From the NCBI RefSeq assembly GCF_052115385.1, contig NZ_JBFRGP010000002.1:248001-312000 (forward strand): a DNA stretch of 64,000 bases, in the 5' to 3' direction. Within the stretch, counting starts at the first letter, position 1, and each line of letters starts with the position of its first letter. The DNA is from Dyella_D sp052115385 (GTDB lineage: Bacteria > Pseudomonadota > Gammaproteobacteria > Xanthomonadales > Rhodanobacteraceae). The translations under genes were made by a program, and so were the position numbers. Below the pieces are notes generated by a model that saw only the letters and a program-made list of their open reading frames with translations, made no database searches and was not told where the DNA came from. Below, one piece after another: positions 1 to 8,362 of this stretch.

Positions 1-569
1 ACCCCTGCGAGCGCCTCGCCAACCTTGCGCTTGGTACGGAACGCACGCAGCGCCTCGCCATAAGCCACCACCAGCGTGCCCATCAGCATGCTCGCCGCCA
101 GGCGCGCCTCCGGATCGGTATGCGGCCGGCCCAATGCATCGGCCAGTATCGCTGCCAGGTCGTCGGCCAGCGTTCCCTGCAGTTCGCGCGCGCGGATGGT
201 GAGCGCGGGGCTGTCCGCGACGGCGCTCCAGAACTGGATGGGACGCCGGTTGATGCGGAACATCGGGTGCTGCTCATCCACCAGTGCGCGCATCAGCGCC
301 TGGAACACCAGCACGGGTGGCTGCTCGCCACGCGCGGCGATCGCCTGGCGCACCAGTTCGCGGCCTTCGTCCTCGCGATCGAAGACCAGGTCTTCCTTGC
401 GCGGGAAGTAGTTGAACACGGTTTTCCTGGCGACCCCGGCTTCGAGCGCGATCTCGTCGATCGATACGTTTTCGAAGCCGCGTTCGAGGAACAGGCCGGT
501 GGCCACGTTCGAAATCATCAGGCGCGTCGCCGCTTTCTTGCTGTCCCGCAGACCGGGTGGATTTGACAT
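1..569 (-). CDS. TetR-family transcriptional regulator, C-terminus cut by window edge
   Basis: Reading leftwards from ATG at 569, 189 codons are open and run off position 1, so the C-terminus is missing. The N-terminus has a TetR DNA-binding domain (about residues 14-60): an N-terminal helix, then SIDEIALEAGVARKTVFNYF, the classic TetR recognition helix with its YF tail. The C-terminal part would be the ligand-binding/dimerisation domain. The gene is divergent from the FAD-dependent monooxygenase at 666, with a near-perfect palindrome (592-606) between them, so autorepression and control of the monooxygenase are likely. The inducer is unknown. Confidence 0.85.
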   Translation of the reverse strand, partial: MSNPPGLRDSKKAATRLMISNVATGLFLERGFENVSIDEIALEAGVARKTVFNYFPRKEDLVFDREDEGRELVRQAIAARGEQPPVLVFQALMRALVDEQHPMFRINRRPIQFWSAVADSPALTIRARELQGTLADDLAAILADALGRPHTDPEARLAASMLMGTLVVAYGEALRAFRTKRKVGEALAG

Positions 570-591
570 GGCCGGGTGCTCTCCGTAAAAC

Positions 592-606
592 TTACACTCA
601 GTGTAA
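592..606. promoter_or_regulatory. 15-bp palindrome, probable TetR operator
   Basis: TTACACTCAGTGTAA is a perfect inverted repeat with 7-bp arms around one central base. It lies 23 bases upstream of the TetR start and 60 upstream of the monooxygenase start. TTACACT/AGTGTAA half-sites are typical of TetR-family operators. The binding is inferred, not shown. Confidence 0.6.
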
Positions 607-665
607 CAATTTGCCGGGGCGATCGATACCCCCGATCGGCTTGGCGCTCATTCGAGGACATCGCT

Positions 666-2201
666 TTGATCCATGACGTCATCATTGCCGGAGCAGGCCC
701 TGTCGGCCTGTTCCTCGCCTGCGAGCTGCGCCTCGCGAAGCTTTCCGTGCTGGTGCTGGAGCAGGCCGGCGACCCGCGCTCCCCGCTGAAGCGCCTGCCG
801 TTCGGCATGCGTGGCCTGTCCGCGCCCACCATCGAAGCGTTCTACCGCCGCGGCCTGCTGGACGAGCTGCCGGCGCTGCAGCTGTCCAAGGACGGCGCCA
901 ACCACACCGCCGCTGCGCATTGGCTGGGCCAGTCCCGCCGGCCGGCCGGACACTTCGCCGGCATCCAGTTCTACCAGGACCGGATCGACAGCTCGAAGTG
1001 GCCTTACCGCTTGCCTGGTCCGGCCGGTACCAACGTGATGGCCGAGATGGAATCCCTCGAAACCGTGCTGGCCGCACGTGCAGACGCCATGGGCGTGGAG
1101 ATCCGGCGTGGCGCCGGGGTCGAAGGTTTCGATCCGTCGGATGAAGGCGTAGCCGTTCGCGCCGGGGGCGAAACCGTGCATGGGCGCTGGCTGGTCGGTT
1201 GCGACGGTGGCCGCAGCCTGGTGCGTAAAGCCGGGGGTTTCGAGTTCGTCGGCACCGCTCCGGAATTCACCGGTTACTCCATTGCAGTCGAGCTGGCCGA
1301 TCCGGAGCAACTCCAGCCCGGCCGCCATTACACGTCCACCGGCATGTACACCTATACGCCGCCCGGGACGATCGCGATGGTCGATTTCGATGGCGGTGCG
1401 TATCACCGCACTCAGCCGATTGCACTCGAACATGTGCAGGAGGTGTTGCGTCGCATCTCCGGCACGGACGTCACCGTGACGTCCCTGCACCTGGCCAGCA
1501 CCTGGACGGACCGCGCCAACCAGGCCACGAGCTACCGCAAGGGACGCGTGCTGCTCGCCGGCGACGCCGCGCATATCCATTCGCCTCTCGGCGGGCAGGG
1601 ACTCAACCTGGGGTTTGGCGATGCCATGAACCTGGGATGGAAACTCGCCGCCACGATCCGCGGCGATGCGCCGGACGGACTGCTCGACACCTACACCACC
1701 GAGCGGCACCCCATCGGCGCCCAGGTGCTGGACTGGTCGCGCGCGCAGGTTGCATTGATGCGGCCGAGCCGAAGTTCGCGGGCGCTGGAAGCGATCATTC
1801 GCGACCTGATCGATACGCGCGATGGTGCGACGTATTTTGCCGAGCGCGTGTGGGGTGTTGCGCTTCGCTATGAGCTTGGCGATGGGCATCCGCTGGTGGG
1901 GCGCAGTGCGCCGGATATCGAGCTGGTGGATGGAACGAGGCTTGGCGAATACCTGAAAGCAGGGAGAGGCTTGCTGCTCGATTTTGACGCCAGCGCATCG
2001 CTGCAAGCGCTGGCGCAGCGCTGGAGCGGCCAGATCGATTATGTCGCCAGCGCAGCGCAGGACAGTCTGGGATTGACGGCGGTGCTTATCCGGCCCGACG
2101 GCTTCGTGGCATGGGCTGCCGAGGGTGTGCCGATCCCTGACGAAGCGGCGAAAGCTGCGGCCCGATGGTTCGGTGAGTCCGGTACGGGACGGCCGGGTTA
2201 A
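666..2201 (+). CDS. FAD-dependent aromatic-ring monooxygenase (PheA/TfdB family)
   Basis: A 511-residue flavoprotein hydroxylase of the PheA/TfdB/rifampicin-monooxygenase type, using NAD(P)H and O2 on an unidentified aromatic substrate. The N-terminal Rossmann motif GAGPVGLFLA binds FAD. A mid-protein CDGGRS matches the DG motif, and GDAAHIHSPLGGQGLN is the GD motif contacting the FAD ribityl chain and flavin. The last 100 residues look like the small thioredoxin-like domain of this family. I chose the TTG start at 666 because GAGGACA (654-660) is correctly spaced and the FAD motif then begins within ten residues. An upstream in-frame ATG at 576 would put the operator palindrome inside the coding region. 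Probably controlled by the divergent TetR gene. Confidence 0.85.
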   Translation: MIHDVIIAGAGPVGLFLACELRLAKLSVLVLEQAGDPRSPLKRLPFGMRGLSAPTIEAFYRRGLLDELPALQLSKDGANHTAAAHWLGQSRRPAGHFAGIQFYQDRIDSSKWPYRLPGPAGTNVMAEMESLETVLAARADAMGVEIRRGAGVEGFDPSDEGVAVRAGGETVHGRWLVGCDGGRSLVRKAGGFEFVGTAPEFTGYSIAVELADPEQLQPGRHYTSTGMYTYTPPGTIAMVDFDGGAYHRTQPIALEHVQEVLRRISGTDVTVTSLHLASTWTDRANQATSYRKGRVLLAGDAAHIHSPLGGQGLNLGFGDAMNLGWKLAATIRGDAPDGLLDTYTTERHPIGAQVLDWSRAQVALMRPSRSSRALEAIIRDLIDTRDGATYFAERVWGVALRYELGDGHPLVGRSAPDIELVDGTRLGEYLKAGRGLLLDFDASASLQALAQRWSGQIDYVASAAQDSLGLTAVLIRPDGFVAWAAEGVPIPDEAAKAAARWFGESGTGRPG

Positions 2202-2202
2202 T

Positions 2203-2637
2203 TCATCGCCGCTGAAACGCTGCCCGCAGGGCCGAGGCGGCATTGCCCGACTCGGCTTCTTCATCAAACGACTTTCGGGCGGCGGCGATGAGTTCCTTGT
2301 TCGCCTCCGCCCACATCACCAGCTCCATCACCGGCCCCAGCAACCCCTTCGCCAACTCCGTCAGCTCGTAATCCACCCGCGGCGGAATCGTTGGATACAT
2401 TGTCCGCGTCACCAGCCCGTCGCGCTCCAGCGCCCGCAATGTCAGCGTCAGCATGCGCTGCGAAATCCCCGTCACATCCCTGCGCAGTTCATTGAAGCGC
2501 CGCGGCCCGTCGCGCAGCATCGCGATGACGAAAACGCTCCATTTGTCGGCGATGCGGTCGAGGATGTCGCGTGTCGCGCGGCAGTTGTCGATGGTGGGGC
2601 GGGGCGTTTCGGTGAATTCGATGTGCGTCGGTGACAT
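2203..2637 (-). CDS. HxlR-family winged-helix regulator
   Basis: A 144-residue MarR/HxlR-type regulator. The HxlR signature is clear: CRATRDILDRIADKWSVFVI at the N-terminus, then RRFNELRRDVTGISQRMLT (recognition helix) and LERDGLVTRTMYPTIPPRVD (wing). Cys19 is the conserved cysteine used for redox or aldehyde sensing in some HxlR proteins. The ATG at 2637 is preferred over the longer 2703 start because AGAAGG lies seven bases upstream. The gene is divergent from the short-chain dehydrogenase at 2750, with an inverted repeat between, and is therefore its likely regulator. It ends one base after the monooxygenase stop, so the two genes converge with no room for a separate terminator. Confidence 0.88.
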   Translation of the reverse strand: MSPTHIEFTETPRPTIDNCRATRDILDRIADKWSVFVIAMLRDGPRRFNELRRDVTGISQRMLTLTLRALERDGLVTRTMYPTIPPRVDYELTELAKGLLGPVMELVMWAEANKELIAAARKSFDEEAESGNAASALRAAFQRR

Positions 2638-2693
2638 GCATGTGCCTTCTTGTGGGACGGGGAGCAGCGTCCATACCATCCACGGTGTGGTTC

Positions 2694-2718
2694 GGTAACT
2701 CACGAATCATTAGTTACC
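2694..2718. promoter_or_regulatory. Inverted repeat, probable HxlR operator
   Basis: GGTAACT (2694-2700) and AGTTACC (2712-2718) are perfect 7-bp arms separated by 11 bases. They sit between the HxlR start (2637) and the dehydrogenase start (2750), where HxlR dimers normally bind. The effect is likely repression of one or both divergent genes. This is inferred from position and symmetry only. Confidence 0.55.
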
Positions 2719-2749
2719 TGGTTCCCATTCTATACCGAAGGAATATTCA

Positions 2750-3475
2750 ATGACTTATAAGAAGACTATCGCCATTTTTGGCGCTGGTCCGGGCCTCGGC
2801 GCGTCTCTGGCGGCCCGGTTCGGAAGCGAGGGTTATCGGGTGGCGCTGGTGGCGCGCCGGGCCGGGCCGCTGCAGGAGCGAGTGGCTCAATTGGCAAGCG
2901 CTGGTATCGAGGCGGCGGCGTTTGCCGCAGACCTTGGCCAGCTCGATGGCATTCCCGCGCTGGTCGGGGCCATCGAGGAGCGCTTCGGCGGAATCGATGT
3001 TGCCGTGTACGCGCCGTTGCCGACGATCTTGAGTTTCGTTGCGGCGACGGAAGTGTCCGCAGCGGCCCTGCAGTCTGCCGCTGACCTCTTGATGTACGCG
3101 GCGGTCGAGGTTTCGCGTGCGGTGCTTCCCGCGCAACTGAAACGTGGCGATGGCGCGGTGGTCATCGTCGGTGGACTCTCGGCCGTGCACCCGGTGCCCG
3201 GGCTCGCGGCGATCGGCCCACTGATGGCGGCGGCGCGCAACTACGCGCTGGCGCTGAATGCGGAAGCGAAAGGCCAGGGCGTCTACGCCGGCTCGGTAAG
3301 CATCGGTGCGATGATCGACCGTTCGGCTGGCAAGCTTGCGCTGGAAGCGCGAGGGATCAAGCTCGAAGGGGATATCCCCAGCATGGATCCGGACGACATC
3401 GCGCAGGAGATCTGGACGCTGGTCACCCGGCGCGATCGAGCCGAAGCGATTCTGCCGCCACTGCCTTCGGCGTGA
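2750..3475 (+). CDS. Short-chain dehydrogenase-like protein, atypical active site
   Basis: A 241-residue Rossmann-fold protein of the short-chain dehydrogenase/reductase type. The nucleotide-binding motif GAGPGLG is at residues 11-17, and a long central sheet follows the SDR plan. The usual catalytic Tyr-x-x-x-Lys is not present where expected: after the serine-bearing strand the sequence reads AIGPLMAAARNYALAL. It may therefore bind a dinucleotide without normal SDR catalysis, or use other residues. RBS AAGGAA lies six bases before the ATG. It is transcribed away from the HxlR regulator, and such pairs often respond to electrophiles or quinones. The substrate is unknown. Confidence 0.75.
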   Translation: MTYKKTIAIFGAGPGLGASLAARFGSEGYRVALVARRAGPLQERVAQLASAGIEAAAFAADLGQLDGIPALVGAIEERFGGIDVAVYAPLPTILSFVAATEVSAAALQSAADLLMYAAVEVSRAVLPAQLKRGDGAVVIVGGLSAVHPVPGLAAIGPLMAAARNYALALNAEAKGQGVYAGSVSIGAMIDRSAGKLALEARGIKLEGDIPSMDPDDIAQEIWTLVTRRDRAEAILPPLPSA

Positions 3476-3558
3476 GTTGGATGGCTGGTTGCTGAAAGCG
3501 AAGCGCAGGGCGGGCCCGCTTGTTTGGCGTGGCTCGCTCTGCAAACTCTTGCCATTAC

Positions 3559-5043
3559 TCAACGCACGGCAACGCCACGTGCCAGCTTCGCCAGCGTACG
3601 CAGCAGCGGTTCGTACATATGTTCCGGTGTGTTTCCGTAGCCCAGCACCAGACCGTTGTCGGTCGACTTGGGCTTCATCGCGAACGACGACAGCGCGAGC
3701 GCACCCATTCCATGTGCTCGCGCCGCGCCCACCAGTTCGCGATCCGGGTAACGCGGGGGCAGCCGGATCATCAGGTGCAGGCCGCACGGTCCACCTTCGA
3801 CGCGATGCTCGATGGAGAAGAAGCGTTCCAAGGCCTCCAGCAGCGCATGCCGCCGATCGCGGTACAAGCGCCGCATCCGGCCGAGATGGCGCGCGTATTC
3901 GCCGCTGTCGATAAAATCCGCGAGCGCAAGTTGCGCATGGCGTTGCGCGCCGCGCTGCAGTTCGCGCAGTGCGGCGGCGACGGTCGGCATCAATGCGCCC
4001 GGCAGTACCACGAAGCCGATCCTCAGCGCAGGGAACATGGTTTTGCTGAACGAGCCGACGTACAGCACCGGCGCATCGGAGACCAGGCCTTGCATCGCAC
4101 CAACCGGTTCGCCGGTGTGGCGGAACTCGCTGTCGTAATCGTCTTCGATCACCCACGCGCCATGGCGGCGCGCCGCCTCGATCAGTGCCAGCCGGCGGGC
4201 GACTGAGAGTACGGCGCCGGTCGGGTATTGATTCGATGGCGTCGTATAGATGATCCGCGGCGACGGCATGCGTGCATCGGCGTCGTCGACGCATAAGCCT
4301 TGTGCGTCGACGCGGACCGGCACCACCGCCAGATCGCCGGCATGCATCGCGGTCCGCGCGCCGCGGTAGCCAGGATCTTCGATCCACGCCAGATCGCCTG
4401 GATCGGTCAGCAGTTGCATGCATAAGGTGAGCGCATCCTGCGCACCTTCGGTCACCACGATCTGCGCGGGCTCGCAGTGCACGCCGCGGGTCACGGCGAG
4501 ATGCCGGGCGATGGCTGCGCGCAAGGCGGGTTCGCCGGCCGGGTCGCCGTAGCCCAGCGCAGCCGGACCGGCGTGCCGCGCCGCGCGGTCGAGCGCACGG
4601 CGCCAGGCGCTGGCCGGAAATTGCGCGAGCGCAGGTACGCCGGGACGGAAGTGACCGCCTTCGTGCGCGGGTGGCGTGGCGGCGCGTGGCTTGAGGTTCG
4701 CCACCCGGCGCGCGACCACCGGCAGCGCCGGGGCCTGTCTGGCGCGCACCGGCCGGGTCAGTTCGGTGACGCGCGTACCGCGTCGATCCGACTGTACGAA
4801 TCCCTCGGCCAGCAGCTGCTCGTACACGGCCATCACCGTATTGCGCGAGATCCCCAGCGCATCCGCCAGCGCGCGCGTGCCGGGCAGCGGGCTGCCGGCC
4901 GGCAAGGTGCCGCCGAGCACCGCCTCGCGCAGCCGCTGCAGCAGTTGGCGTTGCAGCGACGGCGCGCTGGCGGCGCGCGACAGCGGAGCGTCGAGCGGCT
5001 GTTGCCGACTAAGACGGGGCGTGCGGGCGGGCAGGGAAGGCAT
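3559..5043 (-). CDS. MocR-type GntR regulator with aminotransferase domain
   Basis: A 494-residue fusion of a GntR winged helix (about residues 30-95, including LADALGISRNTVMAVYEQL) to a fold-type I aminotransferase domain that binds pyridoxal phosphate. The PLP lysine is Lys334 in SFSKTMFPALRIG, and the family aspartate/tyrosine region EDDYDSEFRH is present. MocR proteins use PLP or its amino-acid adducts as effectors, for example PdxR and GabR. The start at 5043 fits the beginning of the family; a longer ATG at 5175 would overlap the divergent gene. It is divergent from a GNAT acetyltransferase, which is the obvious candidate target. The effector cannot be told from sequence. Confidence 0.88.
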   Translation of the reverse strand: MPSLPARTPRLSRQQPLDAPLSRAASAPSLQRQLLQRLREAVLGGTLPAGSPLPGTRALADALGISRNTVMAVYEQLLAEGFVQSDRRGTRVTELTRPVRARQAPALPVVARRVANLKPRAATPPAHEGGHFRPGVPALAQFPASAWRRALDRAARHAGPAALGYGDPAGEPALRAAIARHLAVTRGVHCEPAQIVVTEGAQDALTLCMQLLTDPGDLAWIEDPGYRGARTAMHAGDLAVVPVRVDAQGLCVDDADARMPSPRIIYTTPSNQYPTGAVLSVARRLALIEAARRHGAWVIEDDYDSEFRHTGEPVGAMQGLVSDAPVLYVGSFSKTMFPALRIGFVVLPGALMPTVAAALRELQRGAQRHAQLALADFIDSGEYARHLGRMRRLYRDRRHALLEALERFFSIEHRVEGGPCGLHLMIRLPPRYPDRELVGAARAHGMGALALSSFAMKPKSTDNGLVLGYGNTPEHMYEPLLRTLAKLARGVAVR

Positions 5044-5050
5044 CACGGGC

Positions 5051-5089
5051 TGGCACCATAAAATGGACTTGATCTGGCACTTTTCATGG
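5051..5089. promoter_or_regulatory. Direct repeats between MocR and GNAT genes, candidate operator
   Basis: TGGCACCATAAAATGG (5051-5066) and TGGCACTTTTCATGG (5075-5089) form two direct repeats 24 bases apart, start to start, immediately upstream of the MocR gene. MocR/GabR/PdxR regulators typically bind paired direct repeats in the divergent promoter region. The match is imperfect, so confidence is modest. Confidence 0.4.
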
Positions 5090-5158
5090 TACCTATGGCT
5101 GCCTACGATCTCCACTCGCGCCGGCCTGCCGCCGGCTCCCATCGAGCGAGACCGCGCC

Positions 5159-5875
5159 TTGCCCCACACCACCAACGCCTACGGACAACCCATCGGACTG
5201 CCGCTGCCCGACTGGACGCCGCGCCCGCGTCCCGAACGCGTAACGCTCGACGGCCGCTACTGCCGCCTCGAACCGCTCGATGCGCCACGCCACGCGGCCG
5301 AACTCCATGCCGCCTATGTCACCGCGCCGGACGCACGCGCCTGGACCTACATGGCCGCCGGCCCGTTCGAGGACGAGGCGAGTTACCTCAGCCATGCGCA
5401 CAAGGCGGCAGCGAGCACGGACCCGATGCATTACACGGTGATCGACCGCGCCACCGGCCGCGCGATCGGCACCTTGGCGCTGCTGCGGATCGATCCCACG
5501 CATGGCGTCATCGAGGTGGGCTGGGTGGCTTTCGCGCCCGCGCTGCAGCGCACGCCCGCGTCGACCGAGGCCCAATACCTGCTGATGAAATACGTGTTCG
5601 ACGCGCTCGGCTACCGTCGCTACGAATGGAAATGCGACGACCTCAACGCACCCTCGCGCGCCGCCGCGGCGCGCCTGGGCTTCCAGTACGAAGGGACGTT
5701 CCGCCAGGCCATCGTCTACAAGGGGCGCAACCGCGACTCCGCCTGGTTCGCCATGCTCGACCGCGACTGGCCCGCACTGGCGGCCGCCTTCGACGCATGG
5801 CTGGAGCCTGGCAACTTCGATGAGCATGGAGCCCAGCGCCGCTCGCTGGCGGCGATTCGCGCGGAGCGGGCGTAA
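5159..5875 (+). CDS. GNAT-family N-acetyltransferase (RimJ/RimL-like)
   Basis: A 238-residue acetyl-CoA-dependent N-acetyltransferase, most like the RimJ/RimL group that acetylates protein N-termini or small amines. The characteristic start NAYGQPIGLPLPDW is followed by RVTLDGRYCRLEPL. The core includes GVIEVGWVAF (strand 4) and a C-terminal ALGYRRYEWKCDDLNAPSR ... RLGFQYEGTFRQ, typical of the acetyl-CoA-binding and substrate region. The TTG at 5159 places this motif at the N-terminus. An ATG at 5063 is in frame but adds a non-conserved leader overlapping the putative operator, so the start remains uncertain. Confidence 0.8.
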   Translation: MPHTTNAYGQPIGLPLPDWTPRPRPERVTLDGRYCRLEPLDAPRHAAELHAAYVTAPDARAWTYMAAGPFEDEASYLSHAHKAAASTDPMHYTVIDRATGRAIGTLALLRIDPTHGVIEVGWVAFAPALQRTPASTEAQYLLMKYVFDALGYRRYEWKCDDLNAPSRAAAARLGFQYEGTFRQAIVYKGRNRDSAWFAMLDRDWPALAAAFDAWLEPGNFDEHGAQRRSLAAIRAERA

Positions 5876-5994
5876 GGCAGGCATCACCCGCAGGCGGTGG
5901 TGGATCCATCGGCCCCTCTGCGGATTAGCAACACTCCTGTGACAAAATCCGCCCACGCCTGCCTCGCCCCGAGGCACCTGGGGCTTCCGCACGA

Positions 5995-7887
5995 ATGAAA
6001 CACGCTAGTCACGCCTTGCTCGCGCGCTGTGCCCTGCTGGCGGCCCTGCTATGCCTCAACGCCTGCGCCATGGTGGGCGTCAGCCGCATCAATGCCCACG
6101 ATTCGGTCAGCGAACAGCGCGGCGACGTGATCAGCACGGGGCGCCTGAGCGACCAGAGCGTGCAATCGCTCAACGTGGTGGCGCTGGCCGCGCGCGACTG
6201 CGAGCGCGCGTTTCCGGCCTGCGTGGACACCGTGCTGCATTCGCCGGGGCTGGACGACGAGCAGCGGCTTTCCGCGCTGTCCGAGCTGTGGCTGGGCCTG
6301 GCCATCCGCACCGACCGCAGCAGCCACGACACCCAGATGAGCGACCAGGCACTCGATGCCTATCTGCAGGCGGGGCGCTATGCCTATGCCTATCTGTTCT
6401 ATACCAGGCGCCAACCCTCCGAGCGCTCGTTCGAATTGCGCCAGGTGCGGGTGATCGGCTTCTACAACTTCGCCGTGCAGCGGGCGATGACGCGCTTCTT
6501 CCAGGAGCTGCCGCGGCTGGAGCGGCATGCGAGGTACGCCCAATTGGCCGGCTGGAACGTCACCGGCAACGAGCCGGCGGTGCGCTGGGCGGGGGCGGCT
6601 ACCGATCCGGCCGAGTTGATTCCCGCCTCGACGCTGCGCTTCAACGGCGTGCGCAACGTGTACCGGCGCGACGGTTTCGGTTCGGAATTCGTGGCGGTGG
6701 CGCCGCCGGATGCGCCAGGCAACGACGTGCCGTGGCGCGATCCCGACTATGTATCGATGACCGGCGCGATCCTGTTCGACGGTGCCAATTTGAATGACGT
6801 GCTTGCGACCAAGCAGGCAACGGTGCAGGTCGAAGACCCTTACCACGAAGACTCGATGACCATCGCGGGGCATCAGGTGCCGCTCGCCGGCAACTTCACC
6901 GCTGCGTACGGCGTGTGGCTGGCGCGTTCGGGTTTTGCCACGCAGTCGATCCGCTCGCTGCTGGGCCGGGAAGGCGGCATCCAGACGCCGCGCGTGCTGC
7001 TGATGCAGCCCTACGATCCCAGCCGCATGACCATCGTCATGCTGCACGGCCTGGCCAGCAGCCCGGAGGCATGGATCAACGTGTCCAATGAAGTGATGGG
7101 CGACGAGGATCTGCGCCGCAACTATCAGGTGTGGGAAATCTATTACCCGACCAATGCGCCGATCGCGGTCAATCTTGCCAATATCCGCAAGGCGCTGGAC
7201 ACCACCTTCCAGCATTTCGATCCAGGCGGCCAGGCGCGCGCTTCCAACAACGTGGTGCTGATCGGTCACAGCATGGGCGGCGTGCTTGCACGCCTGCTGG
7301 TGTCGTCCAGCGGCGACAAGTTGTGGAGCCTGATGCCGGCGCGCGACAACCTGTCGAAGGCGAAGCAGCAGCGCCTGCGCGAGCGCCTTGCAACCTACCT
7401 GCAGTTCACGCCGATGCCGCAGGTATCGCGCACGGTGTTCCTGGCCTCGCCGCACCGCGGCACGCCGTATGCGCAGAACACCATCGCGCGCTGGATGGCC
7501 AACCTGATCCGCCTGCCGGCCAATGTGCTCAAGGAAGTGGCGAACATCACCGACCTGCTGAAGGAAGGCGAAAGCGGCACGCCGGTGCGTATTCCCAACA
7601 GTGTCGACAACCTCAGCGACAAGGATCCTTTCATTGTCGCCGCGGCGGATCTGCCGATGTCGCCGAAGGTGCGCTACCACACCATCGTTGGCGTCTATAC
7701 GCCGCCGGGGCCGTTGGCCGACAGCAGCGATGGCGTGGTGCCCTACAAGAGCGCGCACCTGGACGGCGCCGAATCCGAGCTGGCGGTGCCTTCGTGGCAT
7801 AGCGTGCAGGAGACGCCGGCGGCTATCCTGGAGTTGCGCAGGATATTGCGGGTGCACGTCGCGGCGACTGGCGGTTCGACGCCATAA
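5995..7887 (+). CDS. Lipoprotein alpha/beta hydrolase (PGAP1/lipase-like)
   Basis: A 630-residue predicted lipoprotein. A hydrophobic signal ends in LNAC with lipidated Cys24, so the mature protein is membrane-anchored in the periplasm or outer membrane. The C-terminal half is an alpha/beta hydrolase: MLHGLASSPEAW is the oxyanion strand and GHSMGG (residues 424-429) holds the nucleophile Ser426. Downstream FLASPHRGTPYA resembles lipases and PGAP1-like esterases, and a late SDGVVPYKSA and final His (PSWHS) could complete the triad. The N-terminal 330 residues are a large domain I do not recognise. It is probably an esterase or lipase acting on the envelope or on extracellular lipids. Substrate unknown. 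Confidence 0.82.
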   Translation: MKHASHALLARCALLAALLCLNACAMVGVSRINAHDSVSEQRGDVISTGRLSDQSVQSLNVVALAARDCERAFPACVDTVLHSPGLDDEQRLSALSELWLGLAIRTDRSSHDTQMSDQALDAYLQAGRYAYAYLFYTRRQPSERSFELRQVRVIGFYNFAVQRAMTRFFQELPRLERHARYAQLAGWNVTGNEPAVRWAGAATDPAELIPASTLRFNGVRNVYRRDGFGSEFVAVAPPDAPGNDVPWRDPDYVSMTGAILFDGANLNDVLATKQATVQVEDPYHEDSMTIAGHQVPLAGNFTAAYGVWLARSGFATQSIRSLLGREGGIQTPRVLLMQPYDPSRMTIVMLHGLASSPEAWINVSNEVMGDEDLRRNYQVWEIYYPTNAPIAVNLANIRKALDTTFQHFDPGGQARASNNVVLIGHSMGGVLARLLVSSSGDKLWSLMPARDNLSKAKQQRLRERLATYLQFTPMPQVSRTVFLASPHRGTPYAQNTIARWMANLIRLPANVLKEVANITDLLKEGESGTPVRIPNSVDNLSDKDPFIVAAADLPMSPKVRYHTIVGVYTPPGPLADSSDGVVPYKSAHLDGAESELAVPSWHSVQETPAAILELRRILRVHVAATGGSTP

Positions 7888-7925
7888 GCGCTGCCGCTAC
7901 AACCTTCCGTAAGAGAGGATCGAGC

Positions 7926-8318
7926 ATGAGCGCGAACTTTCCCGCCGCGGTCCCTGAAATGCCCGTCGGCGATATCGCAAAGGCCATCGATTATTACCGG
8001 CGCTGCCTGGACTTCACCCTGGACTGGGGCGGCGTGGACCACGGCGGCATTGCCGGCATCTCGAAAGGCGAATGCCGCCTTTTTCTGACCGACGCCGATT
8101 TCCGCCAGGCCTACGGCAATGCAGCGCCCATCCTGCTGTGGATCAATCTGGAAAGCAGGGAGGCGGTGGATGAACTTCACCGTGCATGGAACGCCAACGG
8201 CGCCACGATCGTGGCGCCGCCGGAATCGAAACCATGGCAGTTGCACGAGTTCACGGCGGCCGACCCGGATGGCAACCTGCTGCGGGTCTTCTACGATTTC
8301 TCGTGGGAGAGCGCTTGA
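7926..8318 (+). CDS. VOC-superfamily (glyoxalase/bleomycin resistance-like) protein
   Basis: A 130-residue vicinal-oxygen-chelate fold protein. It opens with a strand ending PVGDIAKAIDYYRRCLDF, the usual start of the first beta-alpha-beta-beta-beta repeat, and ends EFTAADPDGNLLRVFY, the usual metal-ligand or pocket strand of the second. The length fits single-domain glyoxalase/bleomycin-resistance proteins, which act as dimers. AGAGAGGA precedes the ATG. It begins 38 bases after the lipoprotein hydrolase and may share its transcript. The specific reaction cannot be assigned. Confidence 0.85.
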   Translation: MSANFPAAVPEMPVGDIAKAIDYYRRCLDFTLDWGGVDHGGIAGISKGECRLFLTDADFRQAYGNAAPILLWINLESREAVDELHRAWNANGATIVAPPESKPWQLHEFTAADPDGNLLRVFYDFSWESA

Positions 8319-8340
8319 CGGCTGCTTGAGCGCAGCCGTC
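8317..8340. terminator. Hairpin between convergent genes
   Basis: GACGGCTGC and GCAGCCGTC are perfect 9-bp arms around a 6-base loop, overlapping the VOC gene stop codon. No T-tract follows. It lies between convergent genes and may serve as a factor-assisted or bidirectional terminator. Confidence 0.5.
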
Positions 8341-8362
8341 GATATCGCGGCGGCGCGACGGG

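Noticed and set aside
120..566. A plus-strand frame across the first TetR gene
   Set aside because: It is complementary to an unmistakable TetR helix-turn-helix gene and ends at its start codon.
2747..4423. A 558-codon minus-strand frame
   Set aside because: Antisense to the short-chain dehydrogenase and out of frame with the clear MocR gene. Arg-rich, with no domain.
4676..5158. N-terminal extension of the GNAT gene to 4676
   Set aside because: This part is antisense to the MocR DNA-binding domain and has no similarity to acetyltransferases.
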